Below, piece by piece: positions 15,064 to 22,359 of a DNA stretch of 23,617 bases. The notes under the pieces were generated by a model. That model saw only the letters and a program-made list of their open reading frames with translations. It was not told the origin of the DNA and made no database searches. The first letter of the stretch is position 1. Each line of letters opens with the position of its first letter. Origin of the DNA: Bryobacteraceae bacterium (lineage in GTDB: Bacteria; Acidobacteriota; Terriglobia; Bryobacterales; Bryobacteraceae); the NCBI GenBank assembly GCA_030039005.1, contig JASHQT010000014.1, positions 1 to 23,617 on the forward strand, written 5' to 3'. The position numbers were made by a program, and so were the translations under genes.

Positions 15064-16073
15064 TTTGCGGACACCACTACCGGCTCCGCGTTTTTGCTCC
15101 AGCCCGATAACTCGATCTGGCCGCCGTTGCGGACCACGCCGTGCATCATACCCGTGGTATTGAACGGCGTCGCAACACGGCCGGCGCGATCGAGCGCGAT
15201 CACTCCCCCGTCGCCGTGCTGCGCCGCCAATTCTTTCAGGATCACCTCATTTGCGGCTTGTTCCAGCGAGACGTGCAGGTAGCGCACGCGCGCGCAAATG
15301 TCCGACGCCACGGTATTGCGAATGAAGTATTCGCCGGTACCGGTGGCCGAGACCGCGCAGCTATCGTTATTGGCGTAGGTGCCCGCGCCGATGATCGGCG
15401 AATCGCCCACGCGGCCCGGCATCTTCAGCACCGTCCCGCCCGTGGACGTACCGGCCGCGAGATTGCCCGCCATATCCAGCGCCACCACGCCGACGGTCCC
15501 GTGGCCGTCGCCCGCTTGTTTCTTTACCTCCGGCTTCTCCCGATCCTTCTTCTTCTCCGCATCCTGAAACCGCTTCCATTCGCGGTCGGTGTAGAAGTAA
15601 TACGGCGAAACCAACGGGACGCCTTGCGATTTCGCGAACTCTTCGGCGCCGTCGGCCACCAGCATCACGTGCGGCGTCTTCTCCATCACCAGCCGCGCCA
15701 GGTGGATCGGATTGGCGATGTGCTGCACCGAAGCCACCGCGCCCGCCTGCAACGTGCGGCCGTCCATGATAGCGGCGTCCATCTCCGGCACGCCCGCCTG
15801 GGTGTAATAAGCGCCGCGCCCGGCGTCATAGAGCCCGGAGTCCTCCATCACGCGGACCGTGGCTTCCACCGCGTCCAGGCTGCTGCCGCCGCGTGCCAGG
15901 ATCGCGTAACCGGCTCGCATGGCCGTCACCATTCCGTCGCGCCGCGCTTCGATCGTCTGCGGCGACATTTTGGAATAGTCGCCCGCGCCGCTATGGGCGA
16001 CGAGAACAAAATTGCTCACCGATTGCGCGAACGCAAGAACAGATATCGCACCGAGCACAACCGTCCTCATCAT
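15060..16073 (-). CDS. Exported isoaspartyl peptidase / L-asparaginase (Ntn hydrolase)
   Basis: 337 residues. An N-terminal hydrophobic signal (VVLGAISVLAFAQS) suggests export. The enzyme core matches plant-type asparaginase/isoaspartyl aminopeptidase: LVAHSGAGDYS, then LDAVEATVRVMEDSGLYDAGRG, then MDAAIMDGRTLQAGAVA. The autocleavage site is GDGHGTVGVVALD with catalytic Thr193, followed by GTSTGGTVLKMPGRVGDSPI and GAGTYANN for substrate binding. The precursor would self-cleave before T193 to alpha and beta chains. It hydrolyses isoaspartyl dipeptides and asparagine. The linker before T193 is Lys/Glu-rich. A second ATG follows immediately (16070). Coupled to the EamA gene by a 4-base overlap. 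Confidence 0.9.
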   Translation of the reverse strand: MMRTVVLGAISVLAFAQSVSNFVLVAHSGAGDYSKMSPQTIEARRDGMVTAMRAGYAILARGGSSLDAVEATVRVMEDSGLYDAGRGAYYTQAGVPEMDAAIMDGRTLQAGAVASVQHIANPIHLARLVMEKTPHVMLVADGAEEFAKSQGVPLVSPYYFYTDREWKRFQDAEKKKDREKPEVKKQAGDGHGTVGVVALDMAGNLAAGTSTGGTVLKMPGRVGDSPIIGAGTYANNDSCAVSATGTGEYFIRNTVASDICARVRYLHVSLEQAANEVILKELAAQHGDGGVIALDRAGRVATPFNTTGMMHGVVRNGGQIELSGWSKNAEPVVVSAK

Positions 16074-16112
16074 GCATTCATTGTGGACGATTCGAAGCGG
16101 CCCGGTCGCGCG

Positions 16113-16709
16113 TCAGTTGACTAGCGACGGCGGAGCGAAATGCGCCAAGCGGCGGCGCAGCGTCTCGTAGGCCCGAAACAGCAGCGACTTGAGGGCGGGA
16201 ATGGAGCAGCCGAGGTTTTGCGCGATGGCCGCATAATCCATGCCCTCGTACTTGTGCATCAGGACCGCCGCGAGCTGCTTCGCCGGCAGGCTTTCGATGG
16301 CGTCGCGAATCTCCAGGGCGTAGAGTTCCGCGAGAAGCCGTTCGTCAGCCCGCGGCGTCCGGTCCGCCACTTGAATTTGATGCGGGTCGTGCAACGCCAC
16401 GTCCAGGCTCAAGTGCGCGGTTTCCCGCCGGGAATCGCGTCTCCAATTCAGCGCGACGTTGGTGGTGATGCGGAACAGCCAGGTGCTGAACTTGGCCTCG
16501 GGCTGATAACGGTCGCGGAAGCGATAGACGCGCAGGAAGACATCCTGCGCCAGTTCTTCGGCAATCGCCCGGTTGTGCACCAGGCGATACAGATGATTCA
16601 CCACGCCGCTGCGGTGCCGCGCGAGAAGTGTCTCGAAGCTGGCTTCGTTTCCGCGGCAAACGTTCACCATCAAGGCCGCATCCGGATCGGCACCCTGCAC
16701 TGAGACCAT
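16113..16709 (-). CDS. ECF-type RNA polymerase sigma factor
   Basis: 198 residues. Sigma region 2 is at about 25-92 (FETLLARHRSGVVNHLYRLV, then AEELAQDVFLRVYRFRDRY, then FSTWLFRITTNVALNWRR). Region 4 is at about 132-187 (IRDAIESLPAKQLAAVLMHK, then MDYAAIAQNLGCSIPALKSL, then FRAYETLRRRL). There is no region 1.1 or 3, as expected for an extracytoplasmic-function sigma factor. No anti-sigma gene with a zinc-finger or membrane segment lies next to it, so its control is unclear. Upstream, 59 bases away on the same strand, is an unrecognised 275-residue protein. A GGAAAC/CGT pair just before the start could be a self-recognised promoter. Confidence 0.92.
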   Translation of the reverse strand: MVSVQGADPDAALMVNVCRGNEASFETLLARHRSGVVNHLYRLVHNRAIAEELAQDVFLRVYRFRDRYQPEAKFSTWLFRITTNVALNWRRDSRRETAHLSLDVALHDPHQIQVADRTPRADERLLAELYALEIRDAIESLPAKQLAAVLMHKYEGMDYAAIAQNLGCSIPALKSLLFRAYETLRRRLAHFAPPSLVN

Positions 16710-16719
16710 GCCATACAGA

Positions 16720-16745
16720 ACGTAGGCCGCTCACGCCCCGTTTCC
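16720..16745 (-). promoter_or_regulatory. Possible ECF-type promoter of the sigma factor gene
   Basis: On the minus strand GGAAAC (16740-16745) is followed after 17 bases by CGT (16720-16722). ECF promoters commonly have an AAC-containing -35 and a CGT-containing -10 at about this spacing. Its position 11 bases or so before the sigma ATG would fit positive autoregulation. The motif is short, so this is tentative. Confidence 0.3.
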
Positions 16746-16768
16746 ATCCGGCTGTAATGATTCGTAAA

Positions 16769-17596
16769 CTACTGCGAGCGTTCCTGGTGCTCGGGGAAAA
16801 TCGCGTAGCCTTCGGGCGGCGGATACAAGTTAGCGAGGAGGACCAGCCGTTTGCGCATATGGCGGCTGGGCAACTGGCGAGGCCCGGTTTCCACGTCGAT
16901 GTCGCAGCAGATGCCGTGCAGATACAGCGTCAGCGTGTCGATGAGCGACTGGCGCACGTAATCGCGAAAGACCTTGGTTTCCTTGCGGAAGTTCGTGTCG
17001 CGGCGCAGCAGCGCCTGCTTCATGTGCCAGCTTTCTTCATCCACTTCGCCATGCACGCGCGCGCTCAATTCTTCGCGCAGCAGCCCGCTGTATTCGAGCA
17101 AGGCTTCCTCGGCGCAGTGATCGGCGGCCAGCGTCGCCAGCACGTGATAGAAACGATAGTGATACTCCGAAACGTCCTGGTCCTTCAGCGCGAAAACCAG
17201 CACTTCTTCATGATCGAAGCGGACCTGGCTGGCCCAGGAAGCCCGGCTCTCGGGCGGGCGTTCCGTGACCACGAACTCATCCCCGTGCAGCGCCCCTTTT
17301 TCCTTGCCGTCTTTTTCTTTGCCCTCTTTCTCTTTGCTCTCCACGCGTTCCAGGTATGGAACCAGCATGATGGAAACCTTCGGCAGCAGTGCGGCGAGGG
17401 AAGGCGGAAGAGCGGCGATGGGCTCCTCCAGGTACTCCTTGAGATCCTCCTCGCTGAGCGGAACAGAGGCGCAGAAATAGGAAAAGGTGTTGCTGAGCGG
17501 GATCATTTCGCTGCGGAAACGCTCCGCGAACTGGCCAACGCTGAGCTTGGAAAGATCGGCTTGAGCGGACATCGAGTGGGATGGGATCGATTTCAT
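16769..17596 (-). CDS. Unrecognised 275-residue soluble protein
   Basis: I do not recognise the family. The protein has no signal peptide or membrane helix and is rich in acidic and aromatic residues. An early helical part (LSKLSVGQFAERFRSEMIPL, then FSYFCASVPLSEEDLKEYL) is followed by a Lys/Glu/Gly repeat linker (about 86-101, SKEKEGKEKDGKEKG) and a C-terminal alpha/beta part (RFDHEEVLVFALKDQDVSEY, then ESWHMKQALLRRDTNFRKE, then LHGICCDIDVETGPRQLPSR). It could begin at 17596 or at the in-frame ATG at 17572; neither has a clear ribosome-binding site. Codon use looks normal for the region. It precedes the ECF sigma gene on the same strand, so it might be linked to that factor. Confidence 0.7.
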   Translation of the reverse strand: MKSIPSHSMSAQADLSKLSVGQFAERFRSEMIPLSNTFSYFCASVPLSEEDLKEYLEEPIAALPPSLAALLPKVSIMLVPYLERVESKEKEGKEKDGKEKGALHGDEFVVTERPPESRASWASQVRFDHEEVLVFALKDQDVSEYHYRFYHVLATLAADHCAEEALLEYSGLLREELSARVHGEVDEESWHMKQALLRRDTNFRKETKVFRDYVRQSLIDTLTLYLHGICCDIDVETGPRQLPSRHMRKRLVLLANLYPPPEGYAIFPEHQERSQ

Positions 17597-17673
17597 TCTA
17601 GCACGCGGGCTCCAGACATTCCTCGCAGGTTAGACTTTCCAGCAGCGCCCAGGTAACGTTACTTCCAAGCTGC

Positions 17674-18894
17674 CTAGTGGTGTCCGGCTGCCCGAATCAC
17701 CACCTCTTGCTCCGCGGCTTGGCTCTGGGTAGCTTTTTCCCTGCGCGCTAGCGCTTTTTCATTGATTCGCGCTCGGCGCTCGGCGACTTTGCCGGCCTCG
17801 CCCAAGTCCCGCTCCTTGAATTCCGGCAGCACCTCTTTGGAAAACAGCTCGATCGACGAGCACAGCAGCTCGTGCGGGATCTTTCCGGCTTGCGAAATGC
17901 ACAGCACCTGATCGATTCCTGCCTGTTCGAAATCGCGCAGGCGCTCGCGCAACATGGCGGGCGTGCCGACGCAATCCTGGATGCGGCCTTCGGGAGGAGC
18001 GAAATCCTTGGGGTGGTTCTTGAATTCGTCCCAGATATCGGTTTTGGCCGGGCGGTGCTCGCCGAAAAAGCTGTAATGCCCGAGGCCATAAATGAAAAAG
18101 CCGTAGCTTTCGGCGCCGACTTGCTCCACGCGCTCGCGATCGAGATCGCACAAAAACGGCGCGGCCACCGCGAAATTCGGGTTCACCGCATAGCCCAGCG
18201 GCTCGCACTCGTTTTCGATGACTTCGTAATAATCCCTCACCCAATGCCGGGCTTCTTCGGGCGAGACGAACGAAAACGTCAGCGCGCCCATGCCGAGCTT
18301 GGCGGCCTGGATGATCGACTCGCGGCGCGAGCAAGCCATCCACAGCGGCGGATGCGGCTTCTGCAACGGCTTGGGCATCACGTTGCGGGCGGGAACCTTC
18401 ACGAATTGGCCCTCATAGCCGGTAAACGGGCTCTCCACCAACATGCGGACGGCGACGCGCATGCCTTCGAGTTGCATGTTCTTTTTTTCGGACTGCGGCA
18501 CCAAAAACCCGCCCAATTCCGTTTCCGTGGCGCCGGCGCCGGTGCCGAATTCCACGCGCCCGTCACTCAAGAGATCGAGCGTGGCGATGCGCTCGGCGAT
18601 GCGCGCCGGGTGATTGATGGACGGCGGCGTTTGCACGATGCCGTGTCCGATGCGCACGTTCTTGGTCCGCGCGGCCACCGCCGCCAGGAACACCTCCGGA
18701 GCGGAAGAATGCGCGTATTCCTCCAGGAAATGATGCTCCGTCGCCCAGACGTATTCGTACCCGGACCGATCCGACAACACCGCCTGTTCGAGCGCATTCT
18801 TCAGCAGCGTGTGTTCGGAATCGCAAGCCCAAGGCCGCGGGAGCTGATGCTCGTAAAAACCGCCGAATTTCATAAATGTTTCAACCGCATCCAT
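17674..18894 (-). CDS. LLM-class flavin-dependent monooxygenase
   Basis: 406 residues of the bacterial-luciferase-like family (TIM barrel): MKFGGFYEHQLPRPW at the N-terminus, then YEYVWATEHHFLEEYAHSSA, then RTKNVRIGHGIVQTPPSINH, then RIATLDLLSDGRVEFGTGAG, and PLWMACSRRESIIQAAKLGM. Enzymes of this class use reduced FMN or F420 and oxygen to oxidise an organic substrate; the substrate here is unknown. The charged C-terminal 45 residues (from about GEAGKVAERRARINEKALAR) extend beyond the barrel. The frame starts at 18894; an ATG at 18873 matches the family N-terminus (MKFGGF) and is a real alternative. It is divergent from an FMN reductase gene 48 bases away, a natural source of reduced flavin. 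Confidence 0.9.
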   Translation of the reverse strand: MDAVETFMKFGGFYEHQLPRPWACDSEHTLLKNALEQAVLSDRSGYEYVWATEHHFLEEYAHSSAPEVFLAAVAARTKNVRIGHGIVQTPPSINHPARIAERIATLDLLSDGRVEFGTGAGATETELGGFLVPQSEKKNMQLEGMRVAVRMLVESPFTGYEGQFVKVPARNVMPKPLQKPHPPLWMACSRRESIIQAAKLGMGALTFSFVSPEEARHWVRDYYEVIENECEPLGYAVNPNFAVAAPFLCDLDRERVEQVGAESYGFFIYGLGHYSFFGEHRPAKTDIWDEFKNHPKDFAPPEGRIQDCVGTPAMLRERLRDFEQAGIDQVLCISQAGKIPHELLCSSIELFSKEVLPEFKERDLGEAGKVAERRARINEKALARREKATQSQAAEQEVVIRAAGHH

Positions 18895-18942
18895 TGTATC
18901 CGAGCCGGGCGGAGCCGTTATGCGCCATGATGGTAGATATCG

Positions 18943-19554
18943 ATGGAGAGTTCTCGTCCTTTTATCGTGGGAATCGGAGGCACCACGCGTCCCGGTTCAT
19001 CTTCCGAGAAAGCCTTGCGCTATGCGCTGGCACTCGCCGCCGGGCAAGGCGCCGAGGTGGAACTGTTCGACGGCGCGAGTATCAACTTGCCCATGTATGC
19101 GCCCGAGTCGCCTGCGCGATCCGAAGCCGCCCAGCGCCTGATCGCCGCGTTGCGGCGGGCCAACGGCGTGATTCTTTCCACACCCTGCTACCACGGCTCG
19201 ATTTCGGGATTGGTGAAGAACGCGCTCGATTACACCGAGGACATGTGCCGCGACCCGGAACCGTACCTGGACGGCCGTGCAGTGGGGCTGATCGTCTGCG
19301 GACACGGCTGGCAATCCACCGGCATGGTCTTATCGGCATCCCGTTCCATCGTGCACGCCCTGCGTGGCTGGCCGACCCCCATGGGTGTGACCATCAATAC
19401 CCAGGTGGAACGGTTCGAAGAAAACGGGGCAGGCCTCTCGGAACAATCGGCGCAGCAGATGGCCATCATGGTGAGCCAAGTCATGGAATTCGCGCGTCTG
19501 CGCGCGCTCATTGCGAATCTGGATCCTAGCGACGCGGCCGCTTCCAGCGCTTAG
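18943..19554 (+). CDS. NAD(P)H-dependent FMN reductase (flavodoxin-like)
   Basis: 203 residues. The N-terminal flavin-binding loop GIGGTTRPGSSSEKALRYAL, then LPMYAPESPARSEAAQRL, then the STPCYHGSISGLVKNALDY motif (related to the family's TPxYxxSxxGxLKNxxD pattern) and VGLIVCGHGWQSTGMVL fit the NADPH-dependent FMN reductase family. These enzymes reduce FMN with NAD(P)H, often supplying free FMNH2 to a partner monooxygenase. A luciferase-like monooxygenase is divergently encoded next door. Starts further upstream are in other frames, so 18943 is preferred, although the ribosome-binding site is weak. Confidence 0.88.
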   Translation: MESSRPFIVGIGGTTRPGSSSEKALRYALALAAGQGAEVELFDGASINLPMYAPESPARSEAAQRLIAALRRANGVILSTPCYHGSISGLVKNALDYTEDMCRDPEPYLDGRAVGLIVCGHGWQSTGMVLSASRSIVHALRGWPTPMGVTINTQVERFEENGAGLSEQSAQQMAIMVSQVMEFARLRALIANLDPSDAAASSA

Positions 19555-19648
19555 CACCGCCTCCCTCGCAGTCGCGGCTCCGTCGAAACTGCTGAGCCGC
19601 GCGCGTGGCACGCGAAACGAACTCCTCCAGCCCTGGTCTAAGAGCAGG

Positions 19649-20590
19649 ATGCGTCGCATCGCTAAAGCGAGAGTTCTTGTCCCTCGCGGCCAAAACGAAG
19701 CACTCCTCACGACCGCCGGGCGTGAACTGAAATTGACCAATCTCAACAAGCTGTTCTGGGCCGGAGAAGGCATCTCCAAGCGGGATCTGCTGCAATATTA
19801 CGCGGACATTTCCGCGGTCCTGCTGCCGCATCTGAAGAATCGCGCCATGGTGATGAAGCGCTATCCTAACGGCGCGTCGCAAGCGTTCTTCTTTCAAAAG
19901 CGCATTCCCGAGCCGCACCCGGAATGGATTCAAACCTGCGAAATCCGGCACGCTTCGGGGAACGTGATCCAGTTCCCCATGGTGCAAGATTTGGCGTCGC
20001 TGCTCTGGGTGGTGAACCTGGGATGTATCGACTTGAACCAATGGTATGCCACCTGCGACGACGTCGATCGGCCGGATTACCTGCATTTCGATCTCGACCC
20101 CGGCGAGGGCGCCTCATTCAGCCAGGTATTGGAAACGGCGCTAGCCGTGCGTGCGGCATTGCTGGATCTCAAAATCCCCAGTTTCCCGAAAACCAGCGGA
20201 TCGCGCGGAATCCACATCTACGTTCCGATTCGCCGCGGACCGCTCCAAAAGCAAGTCTGGGGATTCGCCAAGCAAATGGCGCAGGTCTTGGCCGCGCGCT
20301 TCCCCCAGCTCATTACGGCTGAATACCGCGTGGCCGAGCGGCCGCCCAAACACGTGCTGGTGGACTACAACCAGAACGCCTGGGGACGGACACTGGCATC
20401 CGTGTATTCCGTCCGTCCCAAACCTGGCGCCGTGGTCTCGACGCCTGTGGGCTGGGATGAAATCGAACGTGGTTTCAAACTGGAGGATTTCCGGATCGAC
20501 AACGTCCCCGAACGCGTGCGGCGCCGCGGCGATCTGTTCCATCCCCTTCTTCTCGTACGACGGCGTGTGCGGTTGGAGCAGTTTCTGTGA
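19649..20590 (+). CDS. ligD: Stand-alone LigD-type DNA polymerase/primase domain
   Basis: 313 residues, archaeo-eukaryotic primase-type polymerase domain without ligase or phosphoesterase domains. The family N-terminus RELKLTNLNKLFWAGEGISK is followed by RDLLQYYADISAVLLPHLKN, then AFFFQKRIPEPHPEWI. The catalytic DLDPG holds D148 and D150; KTSGSRGIHIYVP (181-193) is the SG-x-RG-x-H nucleotide-binding motif; VDYNQN holds the third acid D239; ASVYSVRPKPGA (250-261) is also conserved. Frames run upstream into the FMN reductase end, but the domain fits a start at 19649 (ATG after AAGAGCAGG). The stop overlaps the ligase GTG by 4 bases. Such enzymes insert ribo- or deoxynucleotides in end joining or gap repair. 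Confidence 0.9.
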   Translation: MRRIAKARVLVPRGQNEALLTTAGRELKLTNLNKLFWAGEGISKRDLLQYYADISAVLLPHLKNRAMVMKRYPNGASQAFFFQKRIPEPHPEWIQTCEIRHASGNVIQFPMVQDLASLLWVVNLGCIDLNQWYATCDDVDRPDYLHFDLDPGEGASFSQVLETALAVRAALLDLKIPSFPKTSGSRGIHIYVPIRRGPLQKQVWGFAKQMAQVLAARFPQLITAEYRVAERPPKHVLVDYNQNAWGRTLASVYSVRPKPGAVVSTPVGWDEIERGFKLEDFRIDNVPERVRRRGDLFHPLLLVRRRVRLEQFL

Positions 20591-21615
20591 AGCTGCCACT
20601 ACGCATTCCCTATCCGCCGATGGAAGCGAACGTCGCCGAGGAGCTTCCCGCGGGCGCCGAGTGGCAATACGAGCCCAAGTGGGACGGATTCCGCTGTCTC
20701 GCCTTTCGTGATCGCGACGAGGTAGAACTACAGTCCAAGGCCGGAAAACCCCTGACCCGCTACTTCCCGGAGCTTGTCGCCGCGCTGGCCAGCCTGAAGT
20801 CCGAGCGCTTCGTACTCGACGGCGAGATTATTATCCTGGTGGACGGCGAGCCGTCCTTCGACGAATTGCTGCAGCGCATCCATCCGGCCGCCCGCCGGGT
20901 GAAGATGCTTTCCGAGCAGTATCCCTGCCTGTACATCGTCTTCGATCTGCTGGCGAATGAGCGCGGCGAAGCGCTGGTCCAGGACCTTCTTGGTCGGCGC
21001 CGGCCCCAACTGGAACGCTGGGCGAAGAAATTCCTGCGTGGGCGCCGGCTCGAGCTATCGCCCGCCACGCGCGACTTCGAGGAGGCCAAGCGCTGGTTTC
21101 GCGAGATGCGCGGATCGCTCGATGGCGTGATCGCTAAGCGCTTGGACCTGCCCTACATGAGCGGCACGCGGGGCGGGATGCAAAAGATCAAGAATCGCCG
21201 CACCGCCGATTGCGTGGTCGGTGGGTTCCGTTACGCAATCAAAGGCAAAGTGGTGGGTTCCTTACTGTTGGGCCTATATGACGGCGGCGGCAAGCTGAAT
21301 CACGTGGGATTCACCTCTGCGATCTCAACCGGTCAGCGCAAGGAAATCACGCGCAAGCTGGAAGCGCTGATCGCCGAGCCCGGATTTACGGGCAAAGCAC
21401 CCGGAGGTCCCAGCCGCTGGAGCAAGCGCAATATGGACGACTGGAAACCGCTCGCGTCGAAACTCGTGGTGGAGGTGGAGTACGATCACTTCACCGGCGG
21501 CCGGTTCCGGCACGGGACCAGACTGCTGCGCTGGCGTCCGGACAAGTCGCCGCTCCAATGCACGCTGACGCAGGTGGAGCGGGAAACCCGGTCGTCGTTG
21601 TCGTTATTGAAATAG
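20587..21615 (+). CDS. ligC: ATP-dependent DNA ligase, LigC-type
   Basis: 342 residues. Motif I is YEPKWDGFR with the adenylated K31. Other ligase motifs are FVLDGEIII, then PSFDELLQRIHPAARRVKML, then YIVFDLLA (III), SLDGVIAKRL (IV) and MQKIKNRRTADCVVGG (V). The C-terminal OB-fold part includes GSLLLGLYDGGGKLNHVGF and VVEVEYDHFTGGRFRHGTRL, LRWRPDKSP. The QQRIHPA-like and RWRPD-like segments match my memory of mycobacterial LigC more than LigD. It starts with GTG inside the polymerase stop (GTGA), so the pair is co-translated. No Ku gene is in the window. Likely a backup ligase for excision repair or end joining. Confidence 0.9.
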   Translation: MKLPLRIPYPPMEANVAEELPAGAEWQYEPKWDGFRCLAFRDRDEVELQSKAGKPLTRYFPELVAALASLKSERFVLDGEIIILVDGEPSFDELLQRIHPAARRVKMLSEQYPCLYIVFDLLANERGEALVQDLLGRRRPQLERWAKKFLRGRRLELSPATRDFEEAKRWFREMRGSLDGVIAKRLDLPYMSGTRGGMQKIKNRRTADCVVGGFRYAIKGKVVGSLLLGLYDGGGKLNHVGFTSAISTGQRKEITRKLEALIAEPGFTGKAPGGPSRWSKRNMDDWKPLASKLVVEVEYDHFTGGRFRHGTRLLRWRPDKSPLQCTLTQVERETRSSLSLLK

Positions 21616-21725
21616 AGCCATTCAAGCAACCTCGTCATGTGGTAGTCCCCGAAAAGGTAGATCAGCGCAACTGCCGGACCGAGTCGACGGGCAGACACAG
21701 CGCGTAGGGCCGTATCACCCATCCA

Positions 21726-21758
21726 GTACCCAATAACCGCTACTGGGTGCTTTTTTTT
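21726..21758 (+). terminator. Rho-independent terminator-like hairpin after ligC
   Basis: GTACCCA (21726-21732) pairs with TGGGTGC (21744-21750, one G-T pair) around an 11-base loop and is followed at once by eight T residues (21751-21758). An alternative stem is CCAGTA with TACTGG. It lies 110 bases past the ligase stop, in the sense orientation for that operon. Confidence 0.55.
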
Positions 21759-21997
21759 GCTTGCCTCCGGCGTGCCGACAGCCACATGATATCGTGACGG
21801 CCGACTTTTTCGGAAGCTTTTGGAAGCCACCTCGAATCTGTTAGTTAGGAAACCAAAAAGGGGCTTCCGCCACTACACTTCTTGAGCAACTTCCCATCGG
21901 CTATGAAGCGTCAATGTATAGTGGGAGAAGATGAGCAGCTTTGGTGCAACAGTTGCTTTGCCATATTGTGGCGATGGTTCTTTCGCCCCTGTGTCGT

Positions 21998-22033
21998 CTC
22001 GGGTGAACATCCTAACTGACCTCGGGTGAACAT
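21998..22033 (+). repeat. 13-base direct repeat upstream of the toxin-antitoxin pair
   Basis: CTCGGGTGAACAT is present exactly at 21998-22010 and 22021-22033 (23-base period), 50 bases before the antitoxin ATG. Repeated sites at this spacing could bind the antitoxin or another regulator. The complementary form (ATGTTCACCCGAG) also looks like the repeated transposase sites at the ends of some insertion sequences, so a mobile-element scar is possible. Confidence 0.45.
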
Positions 22034-22083
22034 GGTAGAGACCTTTGGGGACTGCCATCCGATAGAGAAAGAAGAAGTGACCA

Positions 22084-22359
22084 ATGAGTGACGGGAAAAT
22101 TTCCAAGGAGGCACAAGTGATCTCTTCCGGTTCTGCTAAGCCTCAACGAATGAAGGCTACCGCCACTGATGCGGCTGCACTTCAACAGGTGGTCACCCGG
22201 GCCACGGAAGTGATCGGCAGTGCCGATGAAGCATTGCGATGGCTTGGCACGCCCGTTCGCGATCTTGATTATGCGACACCCATTTCACTGCTCGCCGCGC
22301 CGGATGGAAAAAACCGTGTCCTGGTGGTCCTTGACCGACTGGAGCACGGCGTCCTGTGA
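22084..22359 (+). CDS. Xre/MbcA/ParS-type antitoxin (DUF2384 C-terminal domain)
   Basis: 91 residues. The second half, EVIGSADEALRWLGTPVRDL followed by TPISLLAAPDGKN and VLDRLEHGVL, is a clear toxin-binding domain of antitoxins that partner RES toxins. The N-terminal 35 residues are polar and show no evident helix-turn-helix, whereas most Xre antitoxins carry one and are 110-150 residues. The antitoxin would neutralise the toxin by direct binding; whether it still binds DNA is doubtful. The ATG at 22084 follows a purine-rich stretch (GAAAGAAGAAG). Its stop overlaps the toxin start (GTGA). Confidence 0.85.
   Translation: MSDGKISKEAQVISSGSAKPQRMKATATDAAALQQVVTRATEVIGSADEALRWLGTPVRDLDYATPISLLAAPDGKNRVLVVLDRLEHGVL

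Larger units (their letters stand above)
21616..22083. other. Non-coding interval between the ligase operon and the toxin-antitoxin genes
   Basis: This 468-base stretch has no convincing gene; the short frames in it do not look like proteins. It holds a terminator-like hairpin (21726-21758), inverted arms GGAAGCC and GGCTTCC at 21822-21828 and 21862-21868, a small palindrome GCAACAGTTGC (21946-21956), and a 13-base direct repeat (21998-22010 and 22021-22033). It is visibly less GC-rich than the genes to its left, as is the toxin-antitoxin pair to its right. I found no tRNA-like fold. Confidence 0.6.

Noticed and set aside
15141..16124. 327-codon plus-strand frame opposite the isoaspartyl peptidase
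   Set aside because: The minus strand encodes a complete, motif-bearing Ntn hydrolase; this frame is Arg/His-rich.
16628..17656. 342-codon plus-strand frame opposite the 275-residue unknown gene
   Set aside because: The Phe/Gln-rich translation looks antisense. Because the minus-strand gene is itself unrecognised the choice is less certain, but the latter has balanced composition and fits the strand of its neighbours.
21486..21830. 114-codon minus-strand frame overlapping the ligase end and intergenic region
   Set aside because: No domain, no ribosome-binding site, and it reads through the terminator-like hairpin.
21616..22083. tRNA or riboswitch in the long non-coding interval
   Set aside because: I found no T-loop GGTTC-type block with matching stems and no conserved riboswitch core; only the terminator-like hairpin is supported.
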